Source: Candidatus Thiodiazotropha taylori (GTDB lineage: Bacteria; Pseudomonadota; Gammaproteobacteria; Chromatiales; Chromatiaceae). Taken from it: a stretch of DNA of 6,743 bases. The position numbers and the translations under genes were made by a program. Each line of letters starts with the position of its first letter. The stretch's first letter is position 1. Shown here one piece after another: positions 1 through 5,330 of this stretch. Location: the NCBI GenBank assembly GCA_019100305.1, contig JAHRHW010000243.1:1-6743 (forward strand), given 5' to 3'. The notes below the pieces were generated by a model. That model searched no databases. It was not told where the DNA came from and was given only the letters and a program-made list of their open reading frames with translations.

Positions 1-26
1 GCCACATGTTTTCAACCTCAGCCTGA

Positions 27-1712
27 ATGAGGTTCTCCAGCTCACGATCTCTGATCAATGATCCTGGAAACGCTTCAGCCCATTTATTTCTATCTGAGGC
101 CTACTCTGGGCTGGTGCGTCATGAAAAAGCGCAGGTCAGTGAACTCCTGCAAGCCCAACTATTACAGCCAGAGATCACGCTGCCAGTAAGCCCAAGTTCG
201 AGTGTAGCTGATTTACACGCATTCAGTGGCAGCGGGCCATCTGTTGCAGGATTCAATGAATACAACCCTATGTTCAATCGCAAGGGGGTTTCAGTGCTTT
301 TAAGTGGGGTGACTGGTGGAAACAATACCCGTGGTAGTGAAATAGCACTCGGCGGTTTTACCAATCGAGGCATGCTTAGTGCCGGTCACTATCGAGAAAG
401 TTCAGACGGCTTCCGCATAAACAATGACAGTGACCAAACTATTAGTAATTTGTTTGGGCAGTACCGCATTACCCCTGAACTAAGTGTCCAAGGAGAAATC
501 AGGAAACGAGAAGGTGATTTTGGCGATTTAGCTCAAAGATTCGATTCTGATGTATTTTCTAGATCTTCTAACAGAGCTATAGATTCTGATACCTACAGAC
601 TGAGTGCTAATTATTCCCCCAACAATCAAAACACCTTTCTGATTAATGCAATTCAGGAGGACCTTTTAGATGGTACAGCGATCGGCTCTCTAGTCGCGGA
701 CGGTGACAGAGAGAACTCTCAATACGAAGGTCAATATATTTATCAGAGCAATCTCTTTAAAGTCGTCTCAGGCTTCACCATTGCTGATGAAGATTCAATA
801 ATCACAACAAATATCCCCACACCTTTTGGATTGATAACTCAAACTGAAATGGAAGATAAAGAAGGCAGCAATGGATATATCTACATACATATTCCTTGGT
901 CAAAAATTACAGGTGTAATCGGTGCGGAATATGCTCAAGCCGAAGACAACATTCAGATAGATGAAAGCCAAATCAACCCAAAGCTTGGCGCCATTTGGGA
1001 CATCACAGACAACTCAACGTTACGCATAGCTGCCTTCAGAACTTTACGCGCTAATTTCATAAATCAATCTCTTAATCCAACTCAAGTTGCTGGATTCAAC
1101 CAAGTATTTGATGACTCTTTTGGATCCGATGCATGGCGCTACGGCATCGCACTTGATAGTGTTTTACTGAATAATCTATACGGCGGTGTGGAATTTACTC
1201 GCCGAACGCTAACAAGTTTTCTTAGTGCCGACACACTCCCAGTCCAAGACCAAGAAGAAGAAAATCATTCCGCCTATATCAACTGGATTCTTACAAACAA
1301 CACCATCATGAGCGGTCGTTATTTCTTTGATGATTTTGAAAGTGAGTACATAGATGGCGAAGTTATCATTGACCAACCTGTTGAACTGAACACCCAAACA
1401 CTCTCTTTGAGCATAAAACACTCGACAACAATTGGGCTGTTTGCCGAATTGGAGGCAGTACACATATCTCAAGAGATCAATGACACATTAGAAACTGGAG
1501 GGCTGACATCTTCAAGCGATCGTTTCTGGCTTGGCAACATCTCTCTAGGAATGAAGCTCCCAAAAAGAACCGGGATATTGGCACTTGATATACATAACGT
1601 GTTCGATCGTGAATTCAATTACCAGAGCATCGATCCAGGCACAGGCACACCAGTCACATCAAGCAGCTACCCTGAGCGTTACGCTATTGTACGAGCGCAT
1701 GTATGGTTTTAG
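27..1712 (+). CDS. TPR-linked outer-membrane beta-barrel protein, 3' part (5' end missing or frameshifted)
   Basis: This reads as the C-terminal part of a large TPR / outer-membrane beta-barrel protein. From about residue 17 (INDPGNASAHLFLSEAY) it matches the second half of a TPR unit, followed by the helical KAQVSELLQAQLLQPE stretch. It then becomes a long series of alternating polar/hydrophobic beta-strands with Asn/Asp-rich turns, starting around FNEYNPMFNRKGV (residues 77-89). It ends with the TonB-receptor-like strand pair LDIHNVFDREFNY and YAIVRAHVWF; the terminal Phe is the classic outer-membrane insertion signature. The ATG at 27 is not credible as the true start: an in-frame TGA (24-26) abuts it, there is no Shine-Dalgarno, and no signal peptide follows. 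Frame 2 upstream (FNLSLNEVLQLTISD) reads like the first half of the same TPR, so the gene probably begins left of the window and carries a frame change near 45-60. Full-length relatives, as I recall them, have FecR-like and TPR regions before the barrel. Role inferred: outer-membrane transport or export; substrate unknown. Confidence 0.72.
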   Translation: MRFSSSRSLINDPGNASAHLFLSEAYSGLVRHEKAQVSELLQAQLLQPEITLPVSPSSSVADLHAFSGSGPSVAGFNEYNPMFNRKGVSVLLSGVTGGNNTRGSEIALGGFTNRGMLSAGHYRESSDGFRINNDSDQTISNLFGQYRITPELSVQGEIRKREGDFGDLAQRFDSDVFSRSSNRAIDSDTYRLSANYSPNNQNTFLINAIQEDLLDGTAIGSLVADGDRENSQYEGQYIYQSNLFKVVSGFTIADEDSIITTNIPTPFGLITQTEMEDKEGSNGYIYIHIPWSKITGVIGAEYAQAEDNIQIDESQINPKLGAIWDITDNSTLRIAAFRTLRANFINQSLNPTQVAGFNQVFDDSFGSDAWRYGIALDSVLLNNLYGGVEFTRRTLTSFLSADTLPVQDQEEENHSAYINWILTNNTIMSGRYFFDDFESEYIDGEVIIDQPVELNTQTLSLSIKHSTTIGLFAELEAVHISQEINDTLETGGLTSSSDRFWLGNISLGMKLPKRTGILALDIHNVFDREFNYQSIDPGTGTPVTSSSYPERYAIVRAHVWF

Positions 1713-1777
1713 CACTACCGGTTACTTGCAGAGATTTGAATGACACTAAATTTATAGCGTCACAGACCACAACCCCC

Positions 1778-1783
1778 AAGGAG
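1778..1783 (+). promoter_or_regulatory. Ribosome binding site of the lipoprotein gene
   Basis: AAGGAG lies 5 bases before the ATG at 1789. It fixes the start of the lipoprotein gene and puts the full signal peptide in frame. I saw no convincing -35/-10 pair in the 76-base gap after the barrel gene, so the gene may be cotranscribed with it. Confidence 0.7.
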
Positions 1784-1788
1784 AAAGC

Positions 1789-2178
1789 ATGAAGAAAATA
1801 CTTAGTTACACAATAGCTTTAACGCTATTTTCAATATTTATCTCGGGCTGCGCACCCTCTCATTACAAAACTTCAAAAATATTGAAGCAGGATAATGCCC
1901 AAGTAGCCATAACTCTAAACAAAGGCTTTGAGACAACGGTCATATCTACAAATGACGGTAAACGAATTGAGCCCATTTGTGTTATGGATGAAAAAGCGAA
2001 GGAAAGGAATGCATCTGTACCAATGTGTGAAGAGAATGTATTTTCTGATAAAGACAATAAAGTACTTTACGAAAAGACATTCAACGTAAAAGTCGTTGAA
2101 GGTTCAGTTTGCGTGAAAGTAAGAATTGGATCAGCTGTCTACAAATTCTGTGATCCTCCTTACGATTTAGGCTTCTAA
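1789..2178 (+). CDS. Small secreted lipoprotein of unknown function
   Basis: A 129-residue protein with a textbook lipoprotein signal peptide. It has a basic start (MKK), a hydrophobic core at residues 4-18 and a lipobox ending ISGC, so Lgt/LspA processing would leave lipidated Cys21. The residue after Cys is Ala, not Asp, which under the usual +2 rule favours outer-membrane sorting. The mature part (about 109 residues) has no family I recognise. It contains four further cysteines (64, 80, 108, 121), an even number that could form two disulfides in the periplasm. The second half (VLYEKTFNVKVVEGSVCVKVRIGSAVYKFC) looks beta-rich. The gene starts 76 bases after the outer-membrane barrel gene on the same strand. 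A functional link as an accessory lipoprotein to that barrel is possible but unproven. Confidence is high that it is a real exported lipoprotein gene; its function is unknown. Confidence 0.85.
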   Translation: MKKILSYTIALTLFSIFISGCAPSHYKTSKILKQDNAQVAITLNKGFETTVISTNDGKRIEPICVMDEKAKERNASVPMCEENVFSDKDNKVLYEKTFNVKVVEGSVCVKVRIGSAVYKFCDPPYDLGF

Positions 2179-2300
2179 GGATAAACACTTGATCACTAAC
2201 CATACCAAGGAAGGTACACATACTCTTACTGATGCACTAACCTCAATAGCTCTTAATACATGTTGCTATTAGATATTATGAGACAATAATCACTCATTAA

Positions 2301-2324
2301 TGTGGCCAATTAATTTTGGCCACA
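2301..2324. repeat. Inverted repeat, 9-bp perfect arms
   Basis: TGTGGCCAA (2301-2309) and TTGGCCACA (2316-2324) are perfect complements around a 6-base loop. The element lies 122 bases past the lipoprotein stop and 167 bases past the rhodanese-like stop, between convergent genes. It could help end transcription from either side, though neither strand has a T-run after it. It could also be a protein-binding operator. Confidence 0.6.
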
Positions 2325-2407
2325 AACTAATGCATCCATTTAAAGAACAAGTCAGCTATCAGTCAAAAGATACCTTCGGAAACCCCAAGTTAAAAATTCT
2401 ACCAGCC

Positions 2408-2432
2408 ATCGAACCCCAAATTGGGGCACGAT
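2408..2432. repeat. Inverted repeat, interrupted stem in a convergent intergenic region
   Basis: CCCCAA (2414-2419) pairs with TTGGGG (2421-2426) around a single central A. Beyond a 2-base internal mismatch, ATCG (2408-2411) pairs with CGAT (2429-2432). With a 1-base centre it must open to form a loop as RNA, so it may be better read as a DNA dyad. On the minus strand it follows the rhodanese-like gene by about 60 bases. Confidence 0.45.
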
Positions 2433-2490
2433 CAAATAATAAAAAATCGGAGGCATCAATATTCCTTACTGCTTTTCGGAGATATAGGAA

Positions 2491-3009
2491 CTATTGCAGA
2501 GTTACATTCGGAGTAACTGAATAAGACCCTTCCTCCATAAATCCTTCTTTTTCATCTTTACCTACTTGCTTCTTATGCGTAGTTTCTATCAAGCTATCAG
2601 TATTACCCACTCTTTGAACAACACGTATGTTCATGTACCCGGCAACTTGAAGTAGACTGGCAGCTCTTACCCCTTTACGGTTCGATTTCGTTATCAAAAC
2701 AATTGAGCTATCCCGATAGAGCCCATACTCTCGTATCACATCAAACACACTATTGATAAAACTGGTATTGCCATGGGTGAGAAAACTTTGCTGAAATACA
2801 TTCCACTCATCAATCGGCCCACCATAGTAGGGAATGTGGGCGTCCGCATCTTCAGCAATGCCATACAACATAACCTCTGCACTGCTGCGAATATCGATTG
2901 CCAGGGCTTGATCAGTTGGAAGAAACATTTTGCAATCTCCTCTGGAGTACGATCTGTTATCAACAACTGCGAACCAGTTTTTCTTGTTATCCTTCCCTGG
3001 CTCGTGCAT
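2491..3009 (-). CDS. Rhodanese-like domain protein lacking the catalytic Cys; probable N-terminal frameshift
   Basis: The open frame encodes 172 residues. The core is rhodanese-like: ALAIDIRSSAEVMLYG (35-50, the D-x-R strand), DAHIPYY (56-62), and IVLITKSNRKGVRAASLLQVAGY (103-125), which lines up with the active-site loop normally written C-R-S-G-N-R-S. Thr107 sits where the sulfur-accepting Cys should be, so sulfurtransferase activity is not expected. Residues 1-27 here do not look like a rhodanese start. Another minus frame (3017 to about 2925) reads LLITDRTPEEIAKC, the usual first helix of this family, and joins smoothly to LPTDQALAIDIR if one base is restored near 2922-2925. The gene is therefore frameshifted, or translation restarts at the ATG at 2928, which has AGGAG (2937-2941) 8 bases upstream and would give 145 residues. 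No signal peptide is visible. It is convergent with the lipoprotein gene and 288 bases downstream of the sugar transferase. It could be a decaying gene or a non-catalytic binding module. Confidence 0.6.
   Translation of the reverse strand: MHEPGKDNKKNWFAVVDNRSYSRGDCKMFLPTDQALAIDIRSSAEVMLYGIAEDADAHIPYYGGPIDEWNVFQQSFLTHGNTSFINSVFDVIREYGLYRDSSIVLITKSNRKGVRAASLLQVAGYMNIRVVQRVGNTDSLIETTHKKQVGKDEKEGFMEEGSYSVTPNVTLQ
2937..2941 (-). promoter_or_regulatory. Possible ribosome binding site for an internal rhodanese start
   Basis: On the minus strand AGGAG lies 8 bases before an in-frame ATG (2926-2928). This is a better start context than the ATG at 3009, which has only a weak GGG next to it. The same bases encode Glu-Glu of the TPEE motif in the other frame, so the match could be coincidental. 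Confidence 0.35.
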
Positions 3010-3142
3010 CCCGGCATTTGTCGGAATGCTAGAAAATCAGTTTAATTTTCAGCTTCAGTACAACCGGTTCCTTTCTTTTAATTCTGGTAGAAACAGCAAG
3101 AATCCGTTGTGGATTTGTGCCGACCAGAATGTGCAATAGTGA

Positions 3143-3216
3143 CCCCCGGCAAAACAAAACCAGATTCCGGTTTGCCGTTTGAAACGGACACAAAGCAGGG
3201 AGCGACGACACCCCGC
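3143..3216. other. Foldable intergenic stretch with three adjacent hairpins
   Basis: Three inverted repeats are packed into 74 bases between the sugar transferase and rhodanese-like genes. CGGCAAA (3147-3153) pairs with TTTGCCG (3171-3177), with an inner AACC/GGTT. CCGTTTGAAACGG (3175-3187) is a perfect short dyad that overlaps and competes with the first. GCAGGG (3195-3200) pairs with CCCCGC (3211-3216) with one mismatch. The element could act in the minus-strand transcript as an intercistronic structure or terminator, though no T-run follows. It could also be an independent structured RNA. The plus-strand string GGACACAAAGC recalls part of a c-di-GMP-I riboswitch core, but the rest does not fit. 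Confidence 0.35.
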
Positions 3217-3254
3217 CTTGAAACCCTATGAGCATTCCTGTTCACGAATACTAT

Positions 3255-3284
3255 TTACGTTCATTCGCGTTCATTTGCGGACTA
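3255..3284. repeat. 10-bp-phased degenerate repeat array A (three units)
   Basis: Three consecutive 10-base units read TTACGTTCAT, TCGCGTTCAT and TTGCGGACTA. The consensus is close to TTGCGTTCAT. The array ends 14 bases from the stop codon of the minus-strand sugar transferase gene. Related phased units occur at 4401-4440 and 5476-5528. Confidence 0.55.
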
Positions 3285-3297
3285 AAGAAGATACAAA

Positions 3298-4050
3298 CTA
3301 TCGCGCCCCATGCCCGGTCAGGATTACCGGTATGGTCCGCAACAGTACCATCAGGTCGAACAGCACGCTGTTTTTACGCACATAGGTCAGGTCGTAGTAG
3401 AGTTTGTGCGCGGCATCTTCCACTGTCTCCCCATAGGGATACTTGACCTGTGCCCAACCGGTAATTCCAGGCTTTACCTGATGTCTCAGGGCATATCCGC
3501 GAATCTTGCGTTGAAACTTGGAGACGAATTCCGGGCGTTCCGGACGGGGACCGACCAGGCTCATATCTCCAATAAAAACATTCCACAGCTGTGGCAATTC
3601 ATCGATACGGGTCTTACGAATGAATCGACCAATGTGGGTTACACGGCTGTCGTTTTTCGCCGCCATCTGCGCACCATTGCGCTCGGCATCGGTACGCATA
3701 CTGCGGAACTTCCAGACATAAAACTCCCGACCTTTCAGACCAACCCTGAGCTGACGGTAGAACACCGGATCACGGCCCATGGAACTCAACCAGATCAGTG
3801 CGGCAGTGAGCAACATCACCGGACTTGCCAGCAGCAGGATCAATCCACCAAGGACTAGATCGAATTGCCGTTTACCGAGACTCTCAACGCCCGCTTTGTT
3901 GGTCAGTACACGTTGAGTGAACAGATAGTTGCCGGTCATCGAACCGGAGGTATTGATAGCACCCAGTGAGTCTGTGGTATCGATTTGATTGAATCCGTAA
4001 CCCGGTCCATTTTGACTTACGAACATGTCGCGATCAGTCTGAACATTCAT
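3298..4050 (-). CDS. Polyprenyl-phosphate sugar-1-phosphate transferase (bacterial sugar transferase family)
   Basis: This 250-residue enzyme belongs to the bacterial sugar transferase family (Pfam PF02397). The family moves a sugar-1-phosphate from a nucleotide sugar to undecaprenyl phosphate at the inner membrane, the first step of exopolysaccharide, capsule or O-antigen assembly. Landmarks: KRQFD (60-64); a re-entrant hydrophobic segment at about 65-90 with the Ser-Pro break (76-77); DPVFYRQLRVG then KFRSM (114-118); the Asp-Glu catalytic pair D150-E151 in RIDELPQLWNV; SLVGPRPERPEF (164-175); and PGITGWAQV (194-202). All expected catalytic features are present. The N-terminal 56 residues are polar, with no transmembrane helices, so this is a short form without the CoA-binding-like domain and four-helix region of the longer (about 460-residue) exopolysaccharide enzymes. 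GGAG lies 6 bases before the ATG and supports this start. No other glycosyltransferase, flippase or polymerase gene is in the window, so the sugar and the final polymer cannot be told. Confidence 0.93.
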   Translation of the reverse strand: MNVQTDRDMFVSQNGPGYGFNQIDTTDSLGAINTSGSMTGNYLFTQRVLTNKAGVESLGKRQFDLVLGGLILLLASPVMLLTAALIWLSSMGRDPVFYRQLRVGLKGREFYVWKFRSMRTDAERNGAQMAAKNDSRVTHIGRFIRKTRIDELPQLWNVFIGDMSLVGPRPERPEFVSKFQRKIRGYALRHQVKPGITGWAQVKYPYGETVEDAAHKLYYDLTYVRKNSVLFDLMVLLRTIPVILTGHGAR

Positions 4051-4056
4051 CTTCCT

Positions 4057-4060
4057 CTCC
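4057..4060 (-). promoter_or_regulatory. Ribosome binding site of the sugar transferase gene
   Basis: On the minus strand the purine-rich run GGGGAGAGGAAG directly precedes the ATG at 4050. GGAG is 6 bases away. It confirms the start that gives the short N-terminus instead of a start inside the catalytic domain. Confidence 0.7.
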
Positions 4061-4238
4061 CCGTCTGTTTATAGATTTGAGCTTCCCTACCCAACTCAGC
4101 CGATTCACCAGGCTTAACCAGACCTCTTATCCATTGAAACGAATCATTATCTGCTCCTGCGGCGCCGTTCCCGTCTGGTATGACTTTATGATTTCAAATC
4201 CCAGGGCTGGGAAGTTATCGAATGGCACACTGTGACTG

Positions 4239-4255
4239 TGTGACATATTCACTTG
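4239..4255. repeat. 17-bp direct repeat, copy 1, with internal dyad
   Basis: TGTGACATATTCACTTG here is identical to 5214-5230. It contains GTGA-N5-TCAC, a short dyad resembling a regulator half-site pair. The CRP/FNR-family spacing would normally be N6 for TGTGA/TCACA, so it is not a canonical CRP site. The two copies are 975 bases apart in the same orientation and flank the unknown-function gene. Confidence 0.75.
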
Positions 4256-4332
4256 TCAGTAATGATTGATCTGCTACTGCCGATAGATTGGCGGGGGAGT
4301 TTATTTGTATTGCGTATCTTTGATTACGAGCA

Positions 4333-4355
4333 TTGGTGGGGCATGGCCCCACCAA
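4333..4355. repeat. Strong hairpin, 10-bp perfect arms with a 3-base loop
   Basis: TTGGTGGGGC (4333-4342) and GCCCCACCAA (4346-4355) pair perfectly around ATG. It lies about 120 bases beyond the stop of the minus-strand unknown-function gene. It could protect or end that transcript, but neither side carries a T-run, so it is not a standard intrinsic terminator. A repeat-element end or regulator site is equally possible. Confidence 0.65.
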
Positions 4356-4400
4356 GTGCGCTCAAGGTAAGCACTGAATCTTCAGGATCTGCTCATTTAT

Positions 4401-4440
4401 CAGCGAGTTTTTGCGGTGGCTTGCGTACATTTGCGGCTCA
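4401..4440. repeat. 10-bp-phased degenerate repeat array B (four units)
   Basis: Consecutive 10-base units read CAGCGAGTTT, TTGCGGTGGC, TTGCGTACAT and TTGCGGCTCA, with TTGC recurring exactly every 10 bases at 4411, 4421 and 4431. The array ends 36 bases from the stop codon of the minus-strand unknown-function gene. This is the same placement as array A beside the sugar transferase gene. Confidence 0.55.
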
Positions 4441-4475
4441 TCTCAGATGCCGTATCCGCTAAGATCCAGCCAAAG

Positions 4476-5123
4476 CTAACTGACGCTCATTACACAGGGC
4501 GGATGTCCATCGCCCTGCTGGTGGCTACCGCTGATCGGCATCTTGAAATGCAACAGCAGCTCTTTCTCTGATTCGACTCGAATCTGGGAGTCGATACGAT
4601 TACCGAAAACCGGTACGAACTCCGGATCCAGCTCCGGTACCTGATTCCACGAAAGCACGGCCCGAACCACCGGTCGATAACCCTGCATCAACGACTCCCA
4701 ATAACGGTCGGCATTGAAACCGAGTGAGACCAGATGGCAAACAGGAAATCGATCTTCGGCTTCATCCGATGCGGCATCACAGACCTTGAAATGGCTCAAA
4801 CCCAAAGCCTGAAAACCCGATTGATCGCCCCAGTCGATAAAAAACCGGACATACTGAACCGAGCCGTGGCGCCTGAGAATGCCGCTGTAACCTTCAGCTT
4901 GGCGTCGGCTGACAATGGCGATGAGCTTTTCGGCTTTGGGATAGATTGCCGCACACAACACCTCTTCCCAATGAGTCACCTCTGAATAGCGGCGGACACA
5001 ACGCAATATATCCTCTGGCGGTACCTTCCCGGAAAACATATTGTCCAACAGTACACTTCTGGCAAGGATCAGTTCATCTTCTCCCGCCTCTCCCTTCTCC
5101 GGAATGATTCTATTTTTTTCCAT
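4476..5123 (-). CDS. Conserved protein of unknown function
   Basis: I cannot name this family. From the chosen ATG the product is 215 residues. An acidic, helical-looking N-terminus (1-65) is followed by a beta-rich region with GSVQYVRFFIDWGDQ (87-101), then LGLSHFKVCDA (107-117), and RAVLSWNQVPELDPEFVPVFGN ending at about 175. The VRF-DWG and R-A-x-LSWN-x-P-(14)-GNR pattern looks like a conserved module that I associate with uncharacterised bacterial proteins. It is predicted to be a soluble beta-sandwich-like fold, with no signal peptide or membrane helix. The frame stays open to a TTG at 5171 (231 residues), but AGGA (5131-5134) sits 7 bases before the ATG at 5123, so the shorter form is preferred. 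The gene stands alone: 425 bases separate it from the sugar transferase. It is bracketed by two copies of a 17-bp direct repeat, which may mean it arrived as an inserted segment. Function is not assigned. Confidence 0.75.
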   Translation of the reverse strand: MEKNRIIPEKGEAGEDELILARSVLLDNMFSGKVPPEDILRCVRRYSEVTHWEEVLCAAIYPKAEKLIAIVSRRQAEGYSGILRRHGSVQYVRFFIDWGDQSGFQALGLSHFKVCDAASDEAEDRFPVCHLVSLGFNADRYWESLMQGYRPVVRAVLSWNQVPELDPEFVPVFGNRIDSQIRVESEKELLLHFKMPISGSHQQGDGHPPCVMSVS

Positions 5124-5130
5124 TAGCTTG

Positions 5131-5134
5131 TCCT
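5131..5134 (-). promoter_or_regulatory. Ribosome binding site deciding the start of the unknown-function gene
   Basis: On the minus strand AGGA lies 7 bases before the ATG at 5123. The alternative upstream TTG at 5171 has no comparable site. Confidence 0.5.
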
Positions 5135-5213
5135 GAAGCCATTGATGCGAGCCTGCCCAGACAGCATGCAAGACGAAAGCTATTCCCAGCGATGTAAAGA
5201 CGCATCCTCCCGA

Positions 5214-5230
5214 TGTGACATATTCACTTG
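5214..5230. repeat. 17-bp direct repeat, copy 2
   Basis: Identical to 4239-4255, in the same orientation, and located 91 bases upstream of the preferred start of the minus-strand unknown-function gene. Here it could serve as an operator for that gene. It is followed by ACTATTTAC and ATTGCG, which also follow a TTCAC at 3241-3269. Confidence 0.75.
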
Positions 5231-5252
5231 ACTATTTACTGGGATTGCGTGG

Positions 5253-5330
5253 TGCGGCGGTGATTAAACAGCCCTTTGCCACGATTTTTTTTGGAATGGA
5301 GCGCCGCGAATGGAGGCGATTCACCGCGCA
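5253..5330. repeat. Imperfect inverted repeat with a long loop
   Basis: TGCGGCGGTGA (5253-5263) is complementary to TCACCGCGCA (5321-5330) apart from one bulged base. The arms are separated by 57 bases, which include a run of eight T. With so long a loop this may be a pair of inverted binding or recombination sites and not a hairpin. It may also be chance. Confidence 0.3.

Larger units (their letters stand above)
2179..2490. other. Gap between two convergent genes, holding inverted repeats
   Basis: This 312-base A+T-rich gap separates the lipoprotein gene (+) from the rhodanese-like gene (-). It holds two clear inverted repeats (listed separately) and no canonical hairpin-plus-T-run terminator. 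An open frame at 2300-2524 begins inside one of the hairpins, has no ribosome binding site and no recognisable protein features, and is not accepted as a gene. Confidence 0.6.
4051..4475. other. Repeat-rich gap between the sugar transferase and unknown-function genes
   Basis: No gene is supported in these 425 bases. They must contain the promoter of the sugar transferase gene on the minus strand, but I found no convincing -35/-10 pair. They also hold the first copy of a 17-bp direct repeat (4239-4255), a strong hairpin (4333-4355) and a 10-bp-phased array (4401-4440), each listed separately. The plus-strand frame at 4253-4462 starts with TTG, has no ribosome binding site and no protein-like features. 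Confidence 0.6.

Noticed and set aside
2300..2524. 74-residue plus-strand frame starting MWPINFGHKL
   Set aside because: Its ATG lies at the edge of a hairpin, there is no ribosome binding site, no family features, and its end overlaps the end of the rhodanese-like gene on the other strand.
3143..3230. c-di-GMP-I riboswitch on the plus strand
   Set aside because: Only GGCAAA and GGACACAAAGC resemble the core. The spacing and P1b stem do not fit, and no plus-strand gene follows. Kept only as a structured region of unknown role.
3310..3858. 182-residue plus-strand frame
   Set aside because: It is the antisense shadow of the sugar transferase gene, whose motifs on the minus strand are unmistakable.
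4225..4242. Sigma-54 promoter at TGGCAC
   Set aside because: The -24 like TGGCAC is present but the required GC at -12 spacing is absent.
4253..4462. 69-residue plus-strand frame in the repeat-rich gap
   Set aside because: TTG start, no ribosome binding site, and it runs through the hairpin and phased array; the translation has no recognisable protein character.
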